A program made the position numbers and the translations under genes. Positions 43,618 to 47,653 of a DNA stretch of 47,653 nucleotides are shown piece by piece (the first letter of the stretch is position 1; each line of letters begins with the position of its first letter). The stretch is from Bacteroidales bacterium (GTDB taxonomy: Bacteria; Bacteroidota; Bacteroidia; Bacteroidales; F082). The stretch lies in contig JAILDR010000088.1 of assembly GCA_024689285.1 (NCBI GenBank), positions 1 through 47,653 of the forward strand. Reading direction: 5' to 3'. The notes under the pieces were generated by a model, which worked only from the letters and a program-made list of their open reading frames with translations, was not told where the DNA came from and searched no databases.

Positions 43618-44122
43618 GATCGTTGAGATTACGAATGGTTTCTTTCACCAAATCGAAGCCCTGATAGAGATAAGGCACCGCTTTTTCGATATAAGGATAA
43701 AGACGCGAGTCCTTCTTTACATCTTCCTTTATCAGACCAGTGAATTGCAAATTATTGACCACTAAAACAAAAGCGCTACACAACAACACGCCCTTTGCCA
43801 CTCCGACAACAAAGCCGCCCAAACGATCGAAAAAACCAAGGTTCATCGCCTGCACCATCTTTTTGACCATCTGGCCTATGATATTGACTGCAATCACCAG
43901 CAGCACAAAAGTCAAGACAAAAGCAACGGTATTCAGATACTTGGGGTCGATGTTCATCACCTCTTGCAGATGGTCTGCGGTGAAATCAGAGAAATGCATG
44001 GCACCATAGATACCCAAACCGAAAGCCAGCAGGGTGACCGCTTCGAAAATCAAGCCTTTGCGAAAGCCTTTGAAACCGAAGAGGAAGAGGACGATGGCAA
44101 TGACGATGTCCAGATAGTTCAT
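43553..44122 (-). CDS. cvpA: CvpA-family inner-membrane protein
   Basis: 189 residues, four hydrophobic segments: 'IVIAIVLFLFGFKGFRKGLIFEAVTLLAFGLGIYGAMHF', 'TVAFVLTFVLLVIAVNIIGQMVKKMVQAM', and 'GVLLCSAFVLVVNNL'. The motif 'GFKGFRKGLI' and 'FFDRLGGFVVGVAKGVLL' are family marks. CvpA is linked to colicin V export and envelope homeostasis in E. coli. The ATG overlaps the M64 peptidase stop (ATGA), indicating one transcript. Its C-terminal tail is polar and unstructured and overlaps tdk by 65 bases. Confidence 0.92.
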   Translation of the reverse strand: MNYLDIVIAIVLFLFGFKGFRKGLIFEAVTLLAFGLGIYGAMHFSDFTADHLQEVMNIDPKYLNTVAFVLTFVLLVIAVNIIGQMVKKMVQAMNLGFFDRLGGFVVGVAKGVLLCSAFVLVVNNLQFTGLIKEDVKKDSRLYPYIEKAVPYLYQGFDLVKETIRNLNDPTAPETDSIVPVANPTVLVAL

Positions 44123-45390
44123 TTTGAGTAATAAAGTATCATCCGTTCGATGGCACGTTGGCAGACGGGACAGAATTCATGGCCCTTGAAAGTCTTCATC
44201 AGGCAATCCATGTGGGGACTATACATACCCTTCGGCTCATAACCACCGCCTTCAAACACTCCGATGGTTTGTTCGTATTTCGGTTCACGCGGTGTCGGGA
44301 CAGGGGTTTTCTTATTGAGCATATCGCCCCATTTGTTGCTGAAGTCCTTCAGGGTGGTGAGATTGGGCTCCCAAGGTTCAAGCTCAAGGTTATACATGTG
44401 GTCGTAGCCTGTCTCGTCGTTGTAGTATTCATCAGCCAAACCAGCAAAACCATGTCCAAACTCATGGATGATGACATCGCCCGAGAAGTGGTTGCTGCTC
44501 GCGCTGGAACAGTAAAAGTTGTAGATGCCGCCGCCACCATATTTGTCGGTATTGACGAGCACATAAATCTGGTCGTAAGGCACTTGTCCCGCCAGGTCAC
44601 GAATGTCGCGGTTGTCGGTACTCATGCAATAACGCTCCGAATCGAAAGTCCAGAAGCTGAAACGCATGGCCGTGTTCTTATAGATATGGTCGCCCGGCAT
44701 AGTGCATCCCGACTCCTCTGAAGGCGCCATCACGCCGCGAACGTTGAAGCTTTCGCGATAACGGTCGTAAGGCGCATAATCAAACAGACTCTTCACGAAG
44801 AAGTCGCAGTCTTTGACGAACTTGCCCATTTCGGCCTGGGTATAACCCTCGGGAAGAATCACAATGTCAACGGCTTTCGTGTAGTCTTTATTTCCAATCC
44901 AGGCATCATAGACGGGTAGATTCAGGTCTTTGTAGTTGTGGATAAAATAATCGTCGGGCGACACAGTGAGGCGCATCCCTTCCACCAACTCGCCTTCCCA
45001 AGTCTTGTGCAGCAAAGCGATGTCGATTTTCACCTTAGGGAAAGGCACGACGACTGATTCCTCAAAGGTCTTGGTGAGGTTCAAGGCCTCGGGCGTGGTC
45101 TGCCATTCTCCATAGAGGTTTTGGTAGCCCTTGGAAAACAGCAGCTTGTCAGTACCAGCCTCAAACACTTTGACAATATAATTGCCAAACTCGAGGCTGT
45201 CTACCAGATTGGTTTTGGAGCCACTCCAATAGGGTTCATGGATCATTTCCTTGAGGGAAAAAACAGTCTGCGTGCGGTTGCCTGTCAAACAATAATCCAC
45301 GCGAAGTGACGATTCAGTGAAATAAGTGTCGAATTGAGCCCAAGCCACACAAGGCAAGAGGGCAAGCAAAAGAATCAGCGTCTTTTTCAT
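44119..45390 (-). CDS. Exported M64-family zinc metallopeptidase
   Basis: 423 residues from the ATG at 45390, giving a signal peptide (MKKTLILLLALLPCVAWAQ). The longer frame has no support. The zinc site is 'HEFGHGFAGLADEYY' (His309, His313, with the downstream acidic ligand region). Upstream are 'VDIVILPEGYTQAEMGKFVKDCDFFVKSLF' and 'FNVRGVMAPSEESGC', typical of peptidase_M64. The founding member is an IgA peptidase of Clostridium ramosum. Bacteroidales homologues are common and their substrates are mostly unknown. Minus-strand promoter box TATTTTTG at 45408-45415. Confidence 0.93.
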   Translation of the reverse strand: MKKTLILLLALLPCVAWAQFDTYFTESSLRVDYCLTGNRTQTVFSLKEMIHEPYWSGSKTNLVDSLEFGNYIVKVFEAGTDKLLFSKGYQNLYGEWQTTPEALNLTKTFEESVVVPFPKVKIDIALLHKTWEGELVEGMRLTVSPDDYFIHNYKDLNLPVYDAWIGNKDYTKAVDIVILPEGYTQAEMGKFVKDCDFFVKSLFDYAPYDRYRESFNVRGVMAPSEESGCTMPGDHIYKNTAMRFSFWTFDSERYCMSTDNRDIRDLAGQVPYDQIYVLVNTDKYGGGGIYNFYCSSASSNHFSGDVIIHEFGHGFAGLADEYYNDETGYDHMYNLELEPWEPNLTTLKDFSNKWGDMLNKKTPVPTPREPKYEQTIGVFEGGGYEPKGMYSPHMDCLMKTFKGHEFCPVCQRAIERMILYYSK

Positions 45391-45428
45391 AATGCAATAA
45401 TTTTCCACAAAAATAGACAAATTTTCAA

Positions 45429-45436
45429 TATCTTTG
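45429..45436 (+). promoter_or_regulatory. -7 promoter box of the peptide ABC ATPase gene
   Basis: TATCTTTG followed by CAA, 18 bases before the ATG. It faces away from the minus-strand box of the M64 peptidase gene (45408-45415). Confidence 0.5.
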
Positions 45437-45453
45437 CAACAAATTAGTGTCAG

Positions 45454-47199
45454 ATGCCCACACCTTTACTCACAATACGCAACCTCAAAGTCTCCTTTTC
45501 CCGCGACGGGCAATGGAGCGAAGCCGTGCACGGCATTGATTTGGACGTGTTTGCAGGGCGCACTTTGGGCCTTGTGGGCGAGTCGGGCTCAGGCAAATCT
45601 GTGAGTTCCTTAGCCGTTATGCGGCTGCTGAACGAAAAGGCAAGCCATATTCAGGCCGACAGCATCCAGATTGAAGGGGAAGAGATAAAAGACTACAGCG
45701 AACGCCAGATGACTGAGGTGAGAGGTAAACGCATCTCGATGATTTTCCAAGAGCCTATGACCTCGCTGAATCCCGTGTATAAATGCGGCTTTCAGGTGGC
45801 TGAGATGATTTTGCAGCATGAAGAGGTAAGCAAAGCAGCCGCCAAGGAGCGCGTCATCAACCTCTTCAAGCAGGTGATGCTGCCGCGCCCCGAGGCTATC
45901 TATGACAGCTATCCCCACGAACTTTCGGGAGGACAGAAGCAGCGCGTAATGATTGCGATGGCCATCGCCTGCAACCCCAAGCTCCTCATCGCTGACGAGC
46001 CTACTACGGCTCTGGACGTGACGGTGCAACTTGAAATCCTGAAACTGTTGCGCAAGCTGCAAACCGAGACCGGCATGGGCATGATTTTCATCACCCACGA
46101 CTTGGGTGTGGTGGCCGAGATTGCCGACGATGTGGCCGTGATGCACAACGGAGAGATATTGGAACGCGGCTCTGTGAAGGAAATCCTCAACCATCCGCAA
46201 CATCCCTATACCCAAGGGCTTTTGGCCTGCCGTCCACCGATGGATGTGCGCCTCAAGCGCCTGCCTGTCGTCAAAGAATTTTTGGACGGGGAATGGAAGG
46301 GAGGCAAGGAACAGATTCTTCATGACTTGCAAATCACAGAAAACGAGCGGAAAGCCCATCTGGAGCAACTGTATTCCCAAAAGCCTCTGCTGCAAGTGGA
46401 GGGCTTGAAGACTTGGTATCCCTTGCGCAAAGGCGTGTTCAGTCGGCTCTATGGGTATGTAAAGGCTGTCGACGAAGTGAGTCTGGAGGTGTATGAAGGC
46501 GAGACCCTGGGGCTGGTGGGTGAGTCGGGATGCGGCAAGACCACATTGGGGCGCAGCATCCTGCGGCTGGCAGAACCCACCGGAGGCAAAGTGTGGTTTG
46601 ACGGCATCGAGGTGACTGCCTTGAAGGGACAGGCATTGCGCGACTTCCGCAAGCAGGCACAGATTGTGTTTCAGGACCCCTACTCTTCTCTCAATCCCCG
46701 CATCACCATTGGCGAAGCCATTGCCGAGCCCATGCGGGTGCATGGTATCGAGAAGGATTCCTCCAAATTGCGGGATGCAGTTTGCGACTTGTTGGAACAG
46801 GTGGGCTTACAGGCCGACCATTACAACCGCTACCCCCACGAGTTTTCAGGCGGTCAACGGCAGCGCATCTGTATCGCCCGCGCCCTTGCGGTCAACCCGC
46901 GTCTCGTGATTTGCGACGAGTCGGTATCGGCTTTGGATGTGTCGGTGCAGGCGCAGGTGTTGAATCTGCTCAACAGATTAAAGGCAGAACGGCATCTCAC
47001 CTATATCTTCATCTCCCACGACCTCAGCGTGGTACGCTTCATGAGCGACCGCGTCCTGGTGATGTATAACGGCAAGCCTGTAGAGATGAATGATGCCGAC
47101 GAGCTGTTTGAAAACCCGCAGAATGATTACACGAAAAAATTGATTGCGGCGTTGCCGGGAGGCCCAAAACGGAATTACGTCGCCACAGCCAAACAATAG
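45454..47199 (+). CDS. Peptide/opine-type ABC transporter ATPase with two fused cassettes
   Basis: 581 residues with two complete ABC cassettes (DppD-like then DppF-like, as in YejF or GsiA). Cassette 1: Walker A 'GESGSGKS', signature 'LSGGQKQR', Walker B '[13 protein letters not shown]'. Cassette 2: Walker A 'GESGCGKT', signature 'FSGGQRQR', Walker B '[13 protein letters not shown]', and oligopeptide-type end 'HPYTQGLL' / '[14 protein letters not shown]'. It should drive uptake of peptides or similar solutes. No permease or binding protein is in the window; these could lie to the right, or the gene may stand alone as often in Bacteroidales. Confidence 0.95.
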   Translation: MPTPLLTIRNLKVSFSRDGQWSEAVHGIDLDVFAGRTLGLVGESGSGKSVSSLAVMRLLNEKASHIQADSIQIEGEEIKDYSERQMTEVRGKRISMIFQEPMTSLNPVYKCGFQVAEMILQHEEVSKAAAKERVINLFKQVMLPRPEAIYDSYPHELSGGQKQRVMIAMAIACNPKLLIADEPTTALDVTVQLEILKLLRKLQTETGMGMIFITHDLGVVAEIADDVAVMHNGEILERGSVKEILNHPQHPYTQGLLACRPPMDVRLKRLPVVKEFLDGEWKGGKEQILHDLQITENERKAHLEQLYSQKPLLQVEGLKTWYPLRKGVFSRLYGYVKAVDEVSLEVYEGETLGLVGESGCGKTTLGRSILRLAEPTGGKVWFDGIEVTALKGQALRDFRKQAQIVFQDPYSSLNPRITIGEAIAEPMRVHGIEKDSSKLRDAVCDLLEQVGLQADHYNRYPHEFSGGQRQRICIARALAVNPRLVICDESVSALDVSVQAQVLNLLNRLKAERHLTYIFISHDLSVVRFMSDRVLVMYNGKPVEMNDADELFENPQNDYTKKLIAALPGGPKRNYVATAKQ

Positions 47200-47300
47200 C
47201 CAAGTATTTGAAAAGCACTTGTGCCGCACCAGGCAAGAGGCAGGCTCGAAATTTGTTCGATATTTCTTCCTTACTTCTCCGTTATTTCTTCGATAAAAAA

Positions 47301-47355
47301 TCGAACAACTATCGAACAACTAACGGACAACTAACGGACAACTAACGGACAACTA
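47301..47355. repeat. Five tandem 11-bp repeats
   Basis: Two copies of TCGAACAACTA are followed by three of ACGGACAACTA, with a partial sixth. All are exactly 11 bp apart. Two 11-bp units of a different sequence (GATAGCTCTGT, GATAGCTCTCT) follow at 47386-47407. No coding potential. The period matches the array at 255-386. Confidence 0.9.
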
Positions 47356-47385
47356 TCGAAGAAATGATGACTCTGCCTGCTCTTT

Positions 47386-47407
47386 GATAGCTCTGTGATA
47401 GCTCTCT
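47386..47407. repeat. Two tandem 11-bp repeats
   Basis: GATAGCTCTGT and GATAGCTCTCT, ten of eleven bases identical, in the same non-coding tail as the five-unit array. Confidence 0.75.
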
Positions 47408-47482
47408 GCTCCTTGCCGACATCGCTGTTTCGCCTCCGTGAATTGAGGCGGTCCGCGATCTCCTAAACCACCAGAGTGCTAC

Positions 47483-47523
47483 TCCTTTCGTCGCTTCGCG
47501 TCATCGCGAAGCACGAAGCGATC
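47483..47523. repeat. Palindromic intergenic repeat copy
   Basis: Contains a perfect 8-bp stem GCTTCGCG (47493-47500) / CGCGAAGC (47505-47512) with a 4-nt loop, followed by ACGAAGCGATCC. It resembles a degenerate form of the widespread repeat of the type CGTCATTGCGAG...ACGAAGCAATCC and a weaker copy at about 5322-5360. No T-run follows, so it is not an intrinsic terminator. Confidence 0.6.
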
Positions 47524-47630
47524 CATTTATGACAGATTCATGTAAGATTTGCTTCAAAACTATGTAGCCATTCAACAAGACAAAGGGAACACGAAAAATT
47601 GGCTTTTAACCGCATTTGACCTAACACAAA

Positions 47631-47652
47631 AGCCGAAGTAGGAACTCCGGCT
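47631..47652 (-). terminator. Intrinsic terminator for a minus-strand gene beyond the right edge
   Basis: On the minus strand, AGCCGGAG pairs with CTTCGGCT (one G-U) around a 6-nt loop and is followed by TTTGTGTT. On the plus strand the same hairpin has a mismatch and no T-run. Therefore a minus-strand transcript probably enters from outside the window and stops here. Confidence 0.55.
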
Positions 47653-47653
47653 C

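Noticed and set aside
47493..47512. Terminator downstream of the peptide ABC ATPase gene
   Set aside because: The stem is perfect but has no T-run on either strand and matches a dispersed palindromic repeat instead.

Overview
The window is a chromosomal segment from a member of the Bacteroidota, almost certainly order Bacteroidales. The evidence is the repeated Bacteroidota -7 promoter box (TAnnTTTG) upstream of most transcription units, sparse Shine-Dalgarno sites, Bacteroidales-type families (FISUMP lipoprotein, DUF4143 ATPase, DUF5683, DUF2490, TamL, fused LepB), and gene orders known from that group (parA-parB-DUF5683-dapB-lepB, ftsK-lolA-like, exbB-exbD-tonB-folC). No rRNA, tRNA, CRISPR array or intact insertion sequence is visible.

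Positions 1-8.3 kb are accessory. The first 1.7 kb is non-coding and packed with repeats: an array of 11-bp periodicity, a three-hairpin block, two 164-bp direct repeats that each carry a promoter box and a small hairpin, and a long imperfect inverted repeat. An Abi-family gene is cut off exactly at the edge of one 164-bp repeat. Next come a small exported protein and a large FISUMP lipoprotein behind a roughly 300-nt structured leader, an FRG-domain protein, a trio of tiny overlapping genes ending in a DUF4160-like protein, an RHH antitoxin followed by a decayed YafQ toxin, and a DUF4143 ATPase with four 15-bp repeats at an exact 22-bp period beside its promoter box.

Positions 8.3-23.2 kb mix core and envelope functions. 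The sufBCDS iron-sulfur operon has a palindromic element between sufB and sufC, and a heptanucleotide tandem repeat is translated inside SufS. A minus-strand envelope block follows: GtrA, a CpeT-like protein, a lipoprotein phosphatase, a DUF2490 barrel, a Cthe_2159-like lipoprotein, and a fusion of a class A acid phosphatase with a VanX-type D-Ala-D-Ala dipeptidase. Divergent from it is an acyl-activating ligase / acyl carrier protein / GNAT-like acyltransferase cassette that resembles the acyl branch of bacterial ceramide synthesis. FAH-family and DnaQ-like exonuclease genes follow on the minus strand.

Positions 23.2-47.2 kb are mostly housekeeping: PUR-family protein, ParAB, DUF5683, DapB, LepB, a HigBA toxin-antitoxin pair, FtsK, LolA-like carrier, ExbB-ExbD-TonB, FolC, TamL, a RecD-like helicase, uridine kinase, an FMN-binding lipoprotein, RsmI, a Glu-Pro-repeat protein, thymidine kinase, CvpA, an M64 peptidase and a double-cassette peptide ABC ATPase. 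The last 450 bp is again non-coding with 11-bp tandem repeats, a palindromic repeat copy and a terminator for a minus-strand gene beyond the right edge.

The best candidates for something new are the phosphatase-dipeptidase fusion operon, the acyl-transfer cassette, the 22-bp-phased operator of the DUF4143 ATPase, the 164-bp promoter-cassette repeat with its gene-breaking edge, and the phase-variation-prone repeat inside SufS.
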